The position numbers were made by a program, and so were the translations under genes. Below are positions 23,497-34,044 of a stretch of DNA of 38,209 bases, one piece after another. The stretch covers positions 1-38,209 of the forward strand of contig NZ_JAKVIO010000038.1 in assembly GCF_022601895.1 (NCBI RefSeq), written 5' to 3'. This DNA is from Sphingomonas sp. LaA6.9 (GTDB lineage Bacteria > Pseudomonadota > Alphaproteobacteria > Sphingomonadales > Sphingomonadaceae). The notes under the pieces were generated by a model, which was not told where the DNA came from, ran no database searches, and saw nothing but the letters and a program-made list of their open reading frames with translations. The first letter of the stretch is position 1. Each line of letters starts with the position of its first letter.

Positions 23497-24060
23497 TCAA
23501 CCCTTATCGGGCTTCACGGGATGGAAGGTGTAGGACAATGTGATTTCCTTGATGTCATTCGCATCGGGGTCGTCGAGGATCTTGGGATCAACGAAGAAGA
23601 TCACGGGCATGCGAACCTCTTGCCCCGGCTCGAGCGTCTGTTCGGTGAAGCAGAAGCATTCGATCTTGCTGAAATATTTGCCCGCCTGCATCGGGCTGAC
23701 ATTGTAGCTCGCAATGCCCTTGATCGGCTTGTCCGACAGGTTCTTGGCAACATAGAATGCCATGTCCTGCGCGCCGAGCGTCACGGTCTCCTTGTGGCGT
23801 TCGGGCCGGAACTCCCAGGGCAGCCCGGGCTCACGATTCGCGTCGAAGCGAATCGACATCGTCTTGCCCGCAACCGCGCCCGGCGCGGCATCGGCGCGCA
23901 TCGTCGTGCCGCCAAATCCCGTCACGCGGCAGAACATGTCGTAGAGCGGGACCGCCGCATAGCCGAGACACACCATGCCCACGACGACCATGGCCATCGA
24001 AATGGCGGTGCGACGCTTGCCGCGCTCGGCCGCATCATGGTCGATCGCGGGCGCGGTCAT
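23497..24060 (-). CDS. ctaG: Cytochrome c oxidase assembly protein CtaG (Cox11)
   Basis: A 187-residue copper chaperone that delivers Cu to the CuB site of subunit I. It has one N-terminal helix ([35 protein letters not shown]) and a periplasmic immunoglobulin-like domain with the copper motif [27 protein letters not shown]. The Cys in DMFCRVTG is also conserved. The start at 24060 overlaps the stop of the preceding small gene (ATGA). Confidence 0.95.
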   Translation of the reverse strand: MTAPAIDHDAAERGKRRTAISMAMVVVGMVCLGYAAVPLYDMFCRVTGFGGTTMRADAAPGAVAGKTMSIRFDANREPGLPWEFRPERHKETVTLGAQDMAFYVAKNLSDKPIKGIASYNVSPMQAGKYFSKIECFCFTEQTLEPGQEVRMPVIFFVDPKILDDPDANDIKEITLSYTFHPVKPDKG

Positions 24061-24188
24061 CCCGCAATCGCCATCTTGGCGATCGAGATCGCGTAGAAGA
24101 GAATGACGAGACCGCCGAGGATCAGCGCCATGACCAGCGCGCGCGAGCGCTGACGCGCACGGATCTGTTCGAGTTCTTCGGGGGTCAT
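24057..24188 (-). CDS. 43-residue membrane protein between ctaB and ctaG (CoxF-like position)
   Basis: A very short gene, [43 protein letters not shown]: a charged cytoplasmic helix and a single C-terminal membrane helix. It overlaps ctaB upstream and ctaG downstream by 4 bp each (ATGA junctions), which strongly supports translation. Small one-helix proteins occupy this position in many alphaproteobacterial oxidase operons and are sometimes annotated CoxF or 'cytochrome oxidase assembly protein'. A role in oxidase assembly is inferred from context only. Confidence 0.85.
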   Translation of the reverse strand: MTPEELEQIRARQRSRALVMALILGGLVILFYAISIAKMAIAG

Positions 24189-25102
24189 GCGGCCAACACC
24201 AGCTTGTCGGCGACGAGCGCGCCGAACAGGAGGAAAAGATAAAGGATCGAGAAGCCGAACAGCCGCTTTTCGGGACGCATCGCATCGCCCTCGCCCGAGG
24301 TGCGGAACGCGATCTGCGCGGCCATGACGAGGAAGATCGCGGTCAGCACCACCGCGGACACGCCGTAGATGGCACCCGACAGCCCGAGCGCCCAGGGCGC
24401 AACCGCCGCCGCGGCCATGGGCAGGCTGTAGATCAGGATCTGGTGCCGCGTCGTGCGCTCGCCCGACACGACGGGGAGCATCGGAATGCCCGCAGCCGCA
24501 TAATCGGTCTTCACGAACAGCGCGAGCGCCCAGAAATGCGGGGGAGTCCACAGAAAGACGAGCGCAAAGAGCAGCAGCGGCAGCGTCGCGACATCCCCTG
24601 TCACCGCCGCCCAGCCGATCAGCGGCGGAAAGGCGCCCGCAGCGCCCCCGATGACGATGTTCTGCGGCGTACGCGGCTTGAGCCAGACCGTGTAGACGAT
24701 GACGTAGAACAGGATCGACGCGGCCAGGATCGCGGCCGCGAGCCAGTTGGTCGCGATCCCCATCAGGATCACCGAGAAGAAGGACAGGCCGACGCCGAAA
24801 TGGAGCGCCGACTGACGATCCATGCGCCCTGCGGGAAGCGGGCGGTTGGCCGTCCGCTTCATCTTGGCGTCGACATCTGCCTCATACCACTGGTTCAGCG
24901 CGCCCGCCGCGCCCGCGCCAAGCGCGATGCACAGGATCGCGGTGAAACCGAGGACGGGGTGGATGTGCTGCGGCGCGACGAGCAAGCCGCACAGTCCGGT
25001 GAAGACGACAAGCGACATCACGCGCGGTTTGGTGAGCGCGAGGAAATCCCGCCAGTCAGCGGTCGTCGGGGTCGCGTGCGTATCCAGGGCCTTGCTAGCC
25101 AT
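24185..25102 (-). CDS. ctaB: Protoheme IX farnesyltransferase (heme O synthase)
   Basis: A 305-residue UbiA-family prenyltransferase that adds a farnesyl group to heme b, giving heme O for the oxidase. The Asp-rich motif [21 protein letters not shown] is at about residues 72-92, and about eight membrane helices follow the N-terminal [18 protein letters not shown]. The second Asp-rich loop is seen as [19 protein letters not shown] at 25102 is preferred to GTG at 25105. It lies 53 bases downstream of ctaD and overlaps the small membrane-protein gene. Confidence 0.96.
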   Translation of the reverse strand: MASKALDTHATPTTADWRDFLALTKPRVMSLVVFTGLCGLLVAPQHIHPVLGFTAILCIALGAGAAGALNQWYEADVDAKMKRTANRPLPAGRMDRQSALHFGVGLSFFSVILMGIATNWLAAAILAASILFYVIVYTVWLKPRTPQNIVIGGAAGAFPPLIGWAAVTGDVATLPLLLFALVFLWTPPHFWALALFVKTDYAAAGIPMLPVVSGERTTRHQILIYSLPMAAAAVAPWALGLSGAIYGVSAVVLTAIFLVMAAQIAFRTSGEGDAMRPEKRLFGFSILYLFLLFGALVADKLVLAA

Positions 25103-25155
25103 CACGTTTCAAAACCATTTGCGCCGGGGTTTTGAAGCCCCGGCGCGAAGTGCGT

Positions 25156-27907
<2,752 letters not shown>

Positions 27908-27982
27908 AAGCGTCTCGATCTCACCCTCTTGGAAATGACCGGACACGACGATTCCCCCTCGTGCCCGGTCAATTTGGGGCGG

Positions 27983-28011
27983 CTTATAGGCACGGTTGTC
28001 GGATGCCTCAA
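27983..28011 (-). promoter_or_regulatory. Predicted sigma70-type promoter for the cytochrome oxidase operon
   Basis: On the minus strand TTGAGG (28011-28006) and TATAAG (27988-27983) are separated by 17 bases, about 75 bases before the ctaC start. Both hexamers are near consensus. No transcription data support it. Confidence 0.5.
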
Positions 28012-28037
28012 GCATCTGTGACGATAATTTGAAGCAG

Positions 28038-28065
28038 TTGTCGGCCACATATGAAAAGCTATAAG
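28038..28065 (+). promoter_or_regulatory. Predicted sigma70-type promoter for pyrE operon
   Basis: TTGTCG (28038-28043), a 16-base spacer and TATAAG (28060-28065) lie about 32 bases before the pyrE ATG. The element faces away from the ctaC promoter, and the two -35 boxes are about 27 bases apart. Confidence 0.45.
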
Positions 28066-28097
28066 GCGCGACGACAGGGAATGCTGGAGCCGATGCG

Positions 28098-28685
28098 ATG
28101 ACGGATGAGGAAATTTTGGCGGAATTCCGGGCGGCTGACGCTCTGCTCGAAGGCCATTTCATCCTCTCCTCGGGACTGAGGAGCCCCCGCTACCTCCAAT
28201 GCGCGCGCGTGTTGATGGACCCGATGCGCGGCGCAAGGCTTGCCTCGTCGCTCGTTGCACGCATGCCGCGCGATATCCGGTCGAGCATCGAGATCGTCGT
28301 TTCTCCGGCCATGGGCGGCGTGATCGCGGGCCACGAAATGGGCCGCGCGCTCGGAGTCGAGGCCATCTTCCTCGAAAGGCCCGAGGGCGTTTTCGAACTG
28401 CGCCGCGGCTTCCGGCTCAAGCCGGGGCAGAAAGTGCTGATGATGGAGGATGTAGTCACCACCGGCCTTTCCTCGCGCGAGGCGATGAAGGCGATCGCCG
28501 CGGCGGGCGGCGAGGTGATCGCGGCTGCGGCGCTCGTCGACCGCTCGAACGGTCAGGCGCAGTTCGATGTCCCCTTCTTCCCGCTGATCGCGCTCGATGT
28601 GCCAAGCTATGCGCCCGACGCGCTCCCGCCCGAGCTCGCGGCCATCCCCGCGACCAAGCCGGGCAGCCGCAAGGAAGCCGCATGA
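28098..28685 (+). CDS. pyrE: Orotate phosphoribosyltransferase
   Basis: A 195-residue cytoplasmic enzyme converting orotate and PRPP to OMP in pyrimidine synthesis. The N-terminal [24 protein letters not shown] and [21 protein letters not shown] are typical of the alphaproteobacterial form, and the PRPP loop is [17 protein letters not shown] (about residues 114-130). It heads an operon with pdxJ, acpS and lepB. Its stop overlaps the pdxJ start by 4 bp. Confidence 0.95.
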   Translation: MTDEEILAEFRAADALLEGHFILSSGLRSPRYLQCARVLMDPMRGARLASSLVARMPRDIRSSIEIVVSPAMGGVIAGHEMGRALGVEAIFLERPEGVFELRRGFRLKPGQKVLMMEDVVTTGLSSREAMKAIAAAGGEVIAAAALVDRSNGQAQFDVPFFPLIALDVPSYAPDALPPELAAIPATKPGSRKEAA

Positions 28686-29404
28686 AGCTGCGTCTCGGGG
28701 TCAATATCGATCACGTCGCGACGATTCGTAATGCGCGCGGTGGCTCGCATCCCGATCCGGTCAATGCCGCGCTGATCGCCGCGCGCGCGGGCGCCGACGG
28801 CATCACCGCGCATCTGCGCGAGGATCGCAGGCACATCACCGATGCCGATATCGCACTGCTGATGGATGCGCTGTCGGTGCCGCTCAACCTCGAAATGGCG
28901 GCGACCGAGGAGATGCTCGCGATCGCGCTGCGGCACCGGCCCCATGCGGCATGCATCGTCCCCGAAAAGCGCGAGGAGCGCACCACCGAAGGCGGGCTCG
29001 ATGCAGCGGGGCAGCTCGCTCATCTCGCGCCCTTCGTCGCGCGGCTGAACGATGCGGGGATCCGCGTCAGCCTGTTCATCGAACCCGACCCCGCGCAGAT
29101 CGAGGCCGCGATCCGCCTGAAGGCGCCCGTCGTCGAATTCCACACCGGCCGCTACGCGCACCTCGATGGGGCCGAACGCAGCGAGGAGCTGCGCCGGATC
29201 GCCGATGCGGCAGCGCTCGCGGCGAAGAACGGGATCGAACCGCATGCCGGCCATGGCCTGACCTTCGACAATGTCTCTCCCGTCGCCGCGATCCCGCAGA
29301 TCGCCGAACTCAACATCGGACATTTCCTGATCGGCGAGGCGATCTTCACCGGGCTCGACAAGAGCGTCGCCAGAATGCGCGAACTCATGGATCTGGCGCG
29401 ATGA
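28682..29404 (+). CDS. pdxJ: Pyridoxine 5'-phosphate synthase
   Basis: A 240-residue TIM-barrel enzyme that condenses 3-amino-2-oxopropyl phosphate with deoxyxylulose 5-phosphate to pyridoxine 5'-phosphate. It begins [21 protein letters not shown], the invariant start of PdxJ, with [38 protein letters not shown] and [17 protein letters not shown]. It overlaps pyrE and acpS by 4 bp each. Vitamin B6 made here also supplies PLP enzymes such as threonine synthase. Confidence 0.97.
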   Translation: MKLRLGVNIDHVATIRNARGGSHPDPVNAALIAARAGADGITAHLREDRRHITDADIALLMDALSVPLNLEMAATEEMLAIALRHRPHAACIVPEKREERTTEGGLDAAGQLAHLAPFVARLNDAGIRVSLFIEPDPAQIEAAIRLKAPVVEFHTGRYAHLDGAERSEELRRIADAAALAAKNGIEPHAGHGLTFDNVSPVAAIPQIAELNIGHFLIGEAIFTGLDKSVARMRELMDLAR

Positions 29405-29817
29405 TCATCGGCATGGGTTCCGACCTGTGCAACATCGAGCGCATCCAGAATTCGCTCGACCGTTTCGGCGAGCGCTTCATCCAGCGCGTGTTCACCGATG
29501 TCGAACGCGCAAAGGCCGAGCGCCGTCCGTTCACGCGCGCAGGCACCTATGCCAAGCGGTTCGCGGCCAAGGAGGCCTTTTCAAAGGCGGTGGGCACCGG
29601 CTTCAAGCGCGGCGTTTTCATGAAGGACATCGGCGTGGTCAACGCCCCTTCAGGTGCGCCGACGCTCGCGCTGACCGGCGGCGCCAAGGCACGGCTTGAC
29701 GCGCTGACGCCAAGCGGCCACGCAGTGACGGTGCATCTGACGCTGACCGACGATCATCCCTGGGCGCAGGCCTTCGTGATTCTCGAGGCGCTGCCGATCG
29801 GGGAGGAAAGCGCGTGA
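29401..29817 (+). CDS. acpS: Holo-[acyl-carrier-protein] synthase
   Basis: A 138-residue 4'-phosphopantetheinyl transferase that activates acyl carrier protein using Co[16 protein letters not shown] carries the metal-binding Asp, and [18 protein letters not shown] carries the catalytic/metal Glu of the KEA motif. The length is typical of AcpS. ATGA overlaps join it to pdxJ and lepB; acpS next to pdxJ and lepB is a conserved proteobacterial arrangement. Confidence 0.96.
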   Translation: MIIGMGSDLCNIERIQNSLDRFGERFIQRVFTDVERAKAERRPFTRAGTYAKRFAAKEAFSKAVGTGFKRGVFMKDIGVVNAPSGAPTLALTGGAKARLDALTPSGHAVTVHLTLTDDHPWAQAFVILEALPIGEESA

Positions 29818-30671
29818 ACGAACCCGCAGAGACGACCGGAACGGCCGACGATGCTGCCAAAAAGGGCACCGACTGGTGGGCCGAACTGCGCGCGATCATC
29901 TGGCTGGTCCTCGCGGTGCTCGGCTTCCACAGCCTGATCGCCAAACCCTTCTATATCCCTTCCGAATCGATGGTGCCCGCGTTGCTGACCGGAGACCGGC
30001 TCGTGGTCTCCAAATATCCCTATGGCTGGTCATTCGTTTCGGCGAGCTTCCATATATTGCCGCAATTTCCAGGCCGGTTGTTCGGCAAGCTGCCCGAGCG
30101 CGGCGACGTCGTGATCGTCAGCCCTCCCGGAATACGCACCGACTATATCAAGCGCGTTATCGGCCTGCCCGGCGATCGGCTGGAGGTCAGGAACGGCATT
30201 GTCATCCTCAACGGCGTGCCGATCCGGCGGACGCCAGCGGGCAATGCGCGCATCCCGGTCGATGCCAACATGCCGTGCAGCGGCGACGAATATCCCGGTG
30301 CGCTGCGCAGCGGCCCCGACGGCAGTGCCTGGTGCGAGCTGCCCGCGTTTCGCGAGACGCTGCCCGATGGGCGTACCTATACCGTCCTCGACACGGGCTA
30401 TTCGATCGGTGACGATTTTCCCGCGACGACGATTCCCGAAAATCATGTCTTCGTGATGGGCGACAATCGCGATCATTCGGCCGACAGTCGCTTCCCCGTG
30501 GCAGGTCTGGGCTTGGGTGGGCCGGTGCCTTGGGAGAATATCGGCGGGCGCGCCGAGTTCATCACCTTCTCGCTCGACGGCTCGGCCAAATGGTGGAACC
30601 CCATCAGCTGGTTCACCGCCATGCGCGGCGGGCGCGCCTTCACCAGCCTGCATCCGCAGGAGGCCGAATAG
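29814..30671 (+). CDS. lepB: Signal peptidase I
   Basis: A 285-residue inner-membrane serine protease that removes Sec signal peptides. After a soluble N-terminus a single helix ([22 protein letters not shown]) leads to box B with the nucleophile Ser52 (PSESMVPAL). Box D with the general base Lys113 is in [12 protein letters not shown], and box E is [14 protein letters not shown]. An insert with two Cys (residues about 150-180, [11 protein letters not shown]...WCELPAF) is common in sphingomonads. The start is GTG at 29814, overlapping acpS. The next gene starts 2 bases after its stop. Confidence 0.96.
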   Translation: MNEPAETTGTADDAAKKGTDWWAELRAIIWLVLAVLGFHSLIAKPFYIPSESMVPALLTGDRLVVSKYPYGWSFVSASFHILPQFPGRLFGKLPERGDVVIVSPPGIRTDYIKRVIGLPGDRLEVRNGIVILNGVPIRRTPAGNARIPVDANMPCSGDEYPGALRSGPDGSAWCELPAFRETLPDGRTYTVLDTGYSIGDDFPATTIPENHVFVMGDNRDHSADSRFPVAGLGLGGPVPWENIGGRAEFITFSLDGSAKWWNPISWFTAMRGGRAFTSLHPQEAE

Positions 30672-30673
30672 GC

Positions 30674-31735
30674 ATGCCGCATAGGGAGGGACGCACGGTC
30701 ACAGCACCCGGGCCAAGCGAGGTCCATGATCCTGCCGTACGCGCCGAGATCAAGCGTGCCTTCATCTGGTTCTCGATGGCGGGCGCCTTTGCGCTCGTCG
30801 TGGTGCTGATCCAGCCGCTGCTCCTGATCCTGGGCGGCGTGATCTTCGCCGTGATCCTCGACGGGGGCACGCGCCTGCTCGGCCGAGTATTGCCGATCGG
30901 CCGGGGCTGGCGGTTGCTGATCGTCGTGGTGGCGGCGGTCATCTTCCTGTTCGGCACGCTCTACATGACCGGGGTCGAGATAGCGCAACAGGCAGGCCAG
31001 CTCCGCGAGACCATCACCGTGCAGGGCGACCGCCTGCTGGAATGGCTGACCCATACCGGGCTGATGCCGGGTACCGAGGACGTGAAGAGCCTTGCGCGCG
31101 AGGCATTCGGCTCGATCGGCCGGCTGACGAGCTTTCTCGGCTCGGCTTTCGGAGCGCTCACCAGCCTGTTCATGATCGCGGTGATCGGACTGTTCCTCGC
31201 CATGGAGCCGCGTATCTACGAGCGCGGCTTCCAGTGGCTGCTTCCCGCGGACAAGCGCGGCGAGGCCAAGATCACGCTCGACCGCATGGCCCATACGATG
31301 CGGCGGCTGATGGCGGGACGACTGTTCGGCATGTTCTTCGAGGGCTTGCTCACCTGGATCGCTCTGAGCATAGCGGGCGTGCCGATGGCGCTGATTCTCG
31401 GCATTCTGACGGGTGTGCTCGCCTTCATCCCCAATATCGGCGCCTTCATCAGCGGCGTATTGATGGTCGCGGTCGGCTTCAGCGCGGGGATCGAGACAGG
31501 CCTGGCGGCGATCATCGTCTATTTCGTCGTCCAGACCTTCGACGGCTATGTGCTGATCCCGCTGGTTGCCAAGAAGACCGTCGACATGCCGCCTGCGCTG
31601 ACGCTGGGCACGCAGATCCTGTTCGGCACGCTGTTCGGCATCTATGGCCTTGCACTCGCCGATCCGATGGTAGCGATGATCAAGGTCGCGCTCGAGCGCC
31701 GTTCGGAGCGCGGCGTGGATGAGGCGCCGGCCTAG
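30674..31735 (+). CDS. AI-2E family transporter (PerM/YdiK-like membrane protein)
   Basis: A 353-residue inner-membrane protein with about eight helices. The C-terminal segment ILTGVLAFIPNIGAFISGVLMVAVGF followed by DGYVLIPLVAKKTVDMPPALTLGTQILFG is the diagnostic AI-2E/PerM signature. Despite the name, members include Na+/H+ antiporters and proteins with no tested substrate, so no quorum-sensing role is implied. It starts 2 bases after lepB and is likely the last gene of that operon; many relatives have rnc and era there instead. Confidence 0.87.
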   Translation: MPHREGRTVTAPGPSEVHDPAVRAEIKRAFIWFSMAGAFALVVVLIQPLLLILGGVIFAVILDGGTRLLGRVLPIGRGWRLLIVVVAAVIFLFGTLYMTGVEIAQQAGQLRETITVQGDRLLEWLTHTGLMPGTEDVKSLAREAFGSIGRLTSFLGSAFGALTSLFMIAVIGLFLAMEPRIYERGFQWLLPADKRGEAKITLDRMAHTMRRLMAGRLFGMFFEGLLTWIALSIAGVPMALILGILTGVLAFIPNIGAFISGVLMVAVGFSAGIETGLAAIIVYFVVQTFDGYVLIPLVAKKTVDMPPALTLGTQILFGTLFGIYGLALADPMVAMIKVALERRSERGVDEAPA

Positions 31736-32078
31736 CCAGGCGGACGAGCTCAGCCGTCCGAGCCGAGGGCGCTCAATGACTGATGGCAGAAGCTGCTTGT
31801 CGGCAGTGGCCGGTCCGGACACGCCGGATTGCTGACATAAGATCCTCCCCAAGCTTGTCTCGGGAGGGGGACCGCGCGTAGCGCGGTGGAGCTGCCGGAG
31901 AGACACGCTCGGTGCCGCTGCTTGCCCCTCCACCATGCTTCGCATGGTCCCCCTCCCCAAGCGAGCTTGGGGAGGATCTGAAACGATGGCCCCCACTACA
32001 AATTGGTCGCGCTGATCCCTGAATGCAGTGCTTGAAACCAGACATGGTTGGCGGCCTGAATTTGGGAGTCGCCAAAGA
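31736..32078. other. Gene-free spacer holding a palindromic repeat
   Basis: No credible gene is seen between the AI-2E transporter and the FKBP terminator. Bases 31741-31760 form a 6-bp stem (cggacg/cgtccg) without a T tract, a doubtful terminator. Bases 31840-31979 hold the large palindromic element listed separately. I see nothing recognisable in 31761-31839 or 31980-32078. Confidence 0.6.
31840..31979. repeat. Large palindromic intergenic element with nested hairpins
   Basis: Outer arms agatcctccccaagct (31840-31855) and agcttggggaggatct (31964-31979) are perfect 16-bp inverted repeats. Inner arms gggagggggacc (31862-31873) and ggtccccctccc (31946-31957) are perfect over 12 bp. Each inner arm runs into its own hairpin: ccgcgc-gta-gcgcgg (31872-31886) and accatgc-ttc-gcatggt (31932-31948). 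The whole can fold as a cruciform with side hairpins. The wording resembles a repeat family common between genes in sphingomonads. Confidence 0.8.
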
Positions 32079-32105
32079 AAAAGGCCGGCGCTTTCGCACC
32101 GGCCC
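32079..32105 (-). terminator. Intrinsic terminator of the FKBP isomerase gene
   Basis: ggccgg (32084-32089) pairs with ccggcc (32100-32105), with an additional inner G-C/C-G pair after one mismatch. On the minus strand the stem is followed by TTTTT (complement of 32079-32083). It lies 22 bases after the FKBP stop codon. Confidence 0.75.
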
Positions 32106-32126
32106 TTTGGTTTCCTGAACCCGCGC

Positions 32127-32714
32127 TTACTGGCCGCCCGGGGGCATGCCCTGCGGCGGCAGCGCGCCCTGCGCCTGAAGCCGCTGCATCTCGGTCTGGA
32201 TCTCGGCCATCGACTTGAAATCGAGCAGGTCGACCTCGAAGATCAGCACCGAATTGGCCGGGATGACCTCAGCGGGCGAGTTTTCGCCATAACCGAGCTG
32301 CGGCGGGATCCACAGCTTGTACTTGCCGCCGCGCGACATCTGTTTCAGTCCTTCGGAAAAGCCCGGCACGACGCCCGCCACGGGGAAGCTCGCCTGCGGA
32401 TTCTCGTCGAAGACCTTGCCGTCGCGCAGCGTGCCCTTGTAGCCGACGAGCACCACGTCCTCATCGGTGGGCTTGGGGCCCTTGCCTTCTTCAAGCACCT
32501 GGTACTGGAGCCCCGAGGCGGTGGTGATGACACCATCCTGCTTCGCGTTCCATGCGAGGAACTGCTCGGGCGTGCCGGCATTGGCGACCGCCGCGCCCGA
32601 GGTGCCCAGATAAGCGCCGCCCGCGGCAACGCTCACGGCGAGCGCCACGCCGATCCAGAGTTTCGCGATCGAGCCCTTGGCGATCGGGCGAAGCGGAACG
32701 GCGGTCACCGACAT
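32127..32714 (-). CDS. FKBP-type peptidyl-prolyl cis-trans isomerase (exported)
   Basis: A 195-residue protein. A basic N-terminus and one hydrophobic helix (IAKLWIGVALAVSVAAGGAYLG, about residues 15-36) anchor or export it to the periplasm. A short linker (TPEQFLAWNAKQDGVITTASGLQYQVLEEG) leads to the FKBP domain: VVLVGYKGTLRDGKVFDENPQASFPVAGVVPGFSEGLKQM, then GGKYKLWIPPQLGYGE and LIFEVDLLDF. It probably assists folding of envelope proteins. The C-terminus ends in a Gln/Pro/Gly-rich tail. A terminator follows at 32079. Confidence 0.92.
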   Translation of the reverse strand: MSVTAVPLRPIAKGSIAKLWIGVALAVSVAAGGAYLGTSGAAVANAGTPEQFLAWNAKQDGVITTASGLQYQVLEEGKGPKPTDEDVVLVGYKGTLRDGKVFDENPQASFPVAGVVPGFSEGLKQMSRGGKYKLWIPPQLGYGENSPAEVIPANSVLIFEVDLLDFKSMAEIQTEMQRLQAQGALPPQGMPPGGQ

Positions 32715-32770
32715 GGACAGGCAGCCTCAGGTCTTGAGAGAAGGAAAACGCGTAGGGGAAAGCGCCGGAT

Positions 32771-32977
32771 TTACCGGGCGCCGTCACGCTCCATGCGCTT
32801 GCGCTCCAGCTTGCGCGCGCGACGGATCGCAGCGGCACGCTCGCGTGCACGCTTTTCCGACGGCTTCTCATAGTGACGGCGCAGCTTCATCTCACGATAC
32901 ACGCCTTCACGCTGCAGCTTCTTCTTGAGCGCGCGCAGCGCCTGATCGACGTTGTTGTCGCGAACGAGGATTTGCAT
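32771..32977 (-). CDS. rpsU: 30S ribosomal protein S21
   Basis: A 68-residue very basic protein, [25 protein letters not shown] followed by [30 protein letters not shown], the standard S21 sequence. S21 binds the small-subunit platform near the anti-Shine-Dalgarno end of 16S rRNA and aids initiation. The frame is open upstream to 33118, but ATG at 32977 is the family start. A GC-rich spacer of about 170 bases separates it from the dioxygenase gene; I see no clear promoter in it. Confidence 0.97.
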   Translation of the reverse strand: MQILVRDNNVDQALRALKKKLQREGVYREMKLRRHYEKPSEKRARERAAAIRRARKLERKRMERDGAR

Positions 32978-33148
32978 AAAGCCGTCAGTCTCCAATCTTC
33001 GATCCCGCACCGCAGCGACTCGCTGGCCGCGGCACGAAAGCCAATAAAAACGGGTCGTCGCGGGACGATTCCCGCGCCGTGTGGGGCGGCCAGTAACAGC
33101 GGAGCCGCGGATTTTCAAGCGACAATGCGCCTTTTGCGCGGTTTCGCC

Positions 33149-33955
33149 TTAGCCGAAGCGATAGGCCGAGACCTTCCAGCCCAGCACATGATCGGTGAAG
33201 TCGCGAGTCGCACCACCATCGCCCCCCGCCCCCAGCGCCACCATCAACGGCAACAGATGCTCCTCGCGCGGATGTGCGAAGCGCGCCTGCGGCAGATTCG
33301 CCCAGTCCGCGACGCGGGCGGCGCGCGCGGCGGGATCGGAATCGGTGACGGCCTCGGTCAGCGCTTCGTCGAAGATATCCGCACCCTCGGTCGCGGCGGG
33401 GCCACGGACGCGCATATTGTGGAAACTCATCCCCGAACCGATGATCAGCACGCCTTCGTCGCGCAGCGGTGCCAGCGCCCTGCCGGCCGCGATATGCGCC
33501 GCAGCGTCAAGATCGGCGCGCAGCGAGAGCTGCGCCAGCGGTATGTCGGCATCGGGCAGCGCCACCTTCATCGGAATGAAGACGCCGTGGTCCCAGCCGC
33601 GCGCCTGCTCCTCTGTAACCGCAAAGCCCGCGGCCTCCAGCAGTGCGGCCGCGCGTCGCGCGACATCGGGCGCGCCCGGCGCGTCCCAACGCAGCCGATA
33701 GGTATGTTCGGGAAAGCCGTGATAGTCGAAAAGCAGGTCGGGGCGCGCACCGGTGTGGACGGTGAAGTCAGGCTCTTCCCAATGCCCCGAGATCAGCAGG
33801 ATCGCGCGCGGGCGCTCGGACAGGCTGGCGATCAGCCCGGCGAGATAGCGCTCCATGGGCTGCCACATCGGGTCCGTCGGGCCGTTTTCGTTGAGGAAGA
33901 AGCAGGGTCCGCCGCCATGCGGAATGAACAATACGGGCTGGGTCATGCCATTCAT
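33149..33955 (-). CDS. LigB/DODA-type extradiol aromatic ring-opening dioxygenase family protein
   Basis: A 268-residue cytoplasmic enzyme of the class III extradiol dioxygenase superfamily. It has LFIPHGGGPCFFLN (metal His), ILLISGHWEEPDFTVHTG, GWDHGVFIPMKVALP and FAHPREEHLLPLMVALGAG (catalytic and metal His), matching the YgiD/4,5-DOPA dioxygenase type. These use non-heme Fe or Zn to open catechol rings; E. coli YgiD acts on DOPA, but the natural substrate here is unknown. A second ATG at 33946 is an alternative start. There is no aromatic-degradation gene nearby. Confidence 0.9.
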   Translation of the reverse strand: MNGMTQPVLFIPHGGGPCFFLNENGPTDPMWQPMERYLAGLIASLSERPRAILLISGHWEEPDFTVHTGARPDLLFDYHGFPEHTYRLRWDAPGAPDVARRAAALLEAAGFAVTEEQARGWDHGVFIPMKVALPDADIPLAQLSLRADLDAAAHIAAGRALAPLRDEGVLIIGSGMSFHNMRVRGPAATEGADIFDEALTEAVTDSDPAARAARVADWANLPQARFAHPREEHLLPLMVALGAGGDGGATRDFTDHVLGWKVSAYRFG

Positions 33956-33974
33956 ATCGGCACGTCATGCGCGC

Positions 33975-34015
33975 AAAACAAGCGCGGGGGCGTGCAGCCG
34001 GTGCACGCCCCCGCG
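33975..34015 (-). terminator. Intrinsic terminator of the pectate lyase gene
   Basis: A perfect 14-bp stem, cgcgggggcgtgca (33983-33996) with tgcacgcccccgcg (34002-34015), has a 5-nt loop. On the minus strand it is followed by CTTGTTTTG (complement of 33974-33982). It lies 29 bases after the lyase stop codon. Confidence 0.8.
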
Positions 34016-34044
34016 TCGTTGCCCTGTTCGCTTCCGGCCGAAGC

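Noticed and set aside
28199-29404. Long plus-strand frame overlapping the end of pyrE and appearing to extend pdxJ upstream
   Set aside because: The upstream part is a shifted-frame reading of pyrE; pdxJ begins at 28682 with its invariant N-terminus.
30674-31735. A quorum-sensing role suggested by the AI-2E family name
   Set aside because: The family name is historical; many members transport other solutes, and no luxS or sensor gene is present.
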